Of a stretch of DNA of 5,173 nt, positions 5,093-5,173 are shown one piece after another (position 1 is the stretch's first letter; each line of letters starts with the position of its first letter). Below the pieces are notes generated by a model. It had not been told where the DNA came from and searched no databases. It saw only the letters and a list, made by a program, of their open reading frames with translations. Origin of the DNA: Candidatus Krumholzibacteriota bacterium (GTDB lineage Bacteria; Krumholzibacteriota; Krumholzibacteriia; Krumholzibacteriales; Krumholzibacteriaceae). The stretch lies in NCBI GenBank assembly GCA_030613345.1, contig JAUWMD010000189.1:1-5173 (forward strand). Reading direction: 5' to 3'. A program made the position numbers and the translations under genes.

Positions 5093-5173
5093 CTAGACCA
5101 GGTGGCGCACCTTGTGAAGCATGACTCTGATCTGCGGGCTGGCGTTCTTGTACAGCGTGGCGTAGTTCTTCGA
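5093..5173 (-). CDS. rpmD: 50S ribosomal protein L30, C-terminal part (5' end outside window), ends at a probably premature TAG
   Basis: L30 is a small 50S protein (about 60 residues) that normally sits between rpsE and rplO, exactly the position here. Only 26 codons are visible, beginning SKNYATLYKN. The stretch SPQIRVMLHKVRHLV matches the family end TPxIRGMLxKVxHLV, with V in place of the usual glycine after IR. The TAG falls right after HLV, where most members continue for several residues (KVEE or similar). The frame stays open past it, so the stop may not be genuine. The assignment rests on this short motif plus gene order, and is good but not certain. Confidence 0.8.
   Translation of the reverse strand, partial: SKNYATLYKNASPQIRVMLHKVRHLV

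Noticed and set aside
1..5173. TCGA at both window ends, suggesting a cloned restriction fragment or a terminal repeat
   Set aside because: Four shared bases can arise by chance, TCGA occurs many times inside, and no longer end repeat is visible.
1..5173. CRISPR arrays, insertion sequences, tRNA genes, intrinsic terminators
   Set aside because: No direct repeats, transposase-like frames, tRNA-like folds or stem-plus-U-run structures were seen; the region is a compact housekeeping operon.

Overview
The window is a slice of a bacterial ribosomal-protein superoperon: the end of the spc operon running into the alpha operon. Every supportable gene lies on the minus strand, so transcription runs from the right edge to the left. 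In transcription order the genes are rpmD (L30, 5' end outside the window), rplO (L15), secY, adk, map, infA (IF1), rpmJ (L36), rpsM (S13), rpsK (S11) and rpsD (S4, 3' end outside the window). No credible plus-strand gene was found; the long plus-strand open frames, up to 660 codons, are antisense shadows.

The order secY-adk-map-infA-rpmJ-rpsM-rpsK-rpsD is common in Firmicutes, delta-proteobacterial lineages and Nitrospirota. With GC-rich codon use, GTG and TTG starts, and zinc-binding forms of S4, L36 and Adk, a Gram-negative-type lineage such as Nitrospirota or the former Deltaproteobacteria is plausible. That placement is an inference and not secure.

Region by region: 4961-5173 holds the L30 end and an in-frame lysine-rich continuation behind a TAG codon. 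4489-4971 is rplO, coupled to secY (3185-4489) by a TAATG overlap. 2510-3157 is adk, interrupted by an in-frame TAA at codon 40, and coupled to map (1770-2513) by an ATGA overlap. infA and rpmJ follow, separated by 89 nt, the longest clean gap. Then come rpsM (GTG start), rpsK (TTG start) and partial rpsD, with hairpin-forming inverted repeats in the last two gaps. No intrinsic terminator or convincing promoter was seen, which fits one long message.

Together the genes make ribosome parts (L30, L15, L36, S13, S11, S4), an initiation factor, the membrane pore for co-translational export, the enzyme that trims the initiator Met, and the enzyme that balances adenylate pools. I see no novel system. 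The main anomalies are two in-frame stops in genes expected to be essential or highly conserved (adk and rpmD), most simply sequence errors near poorly supported bases, plus some untested RNA hairpins.
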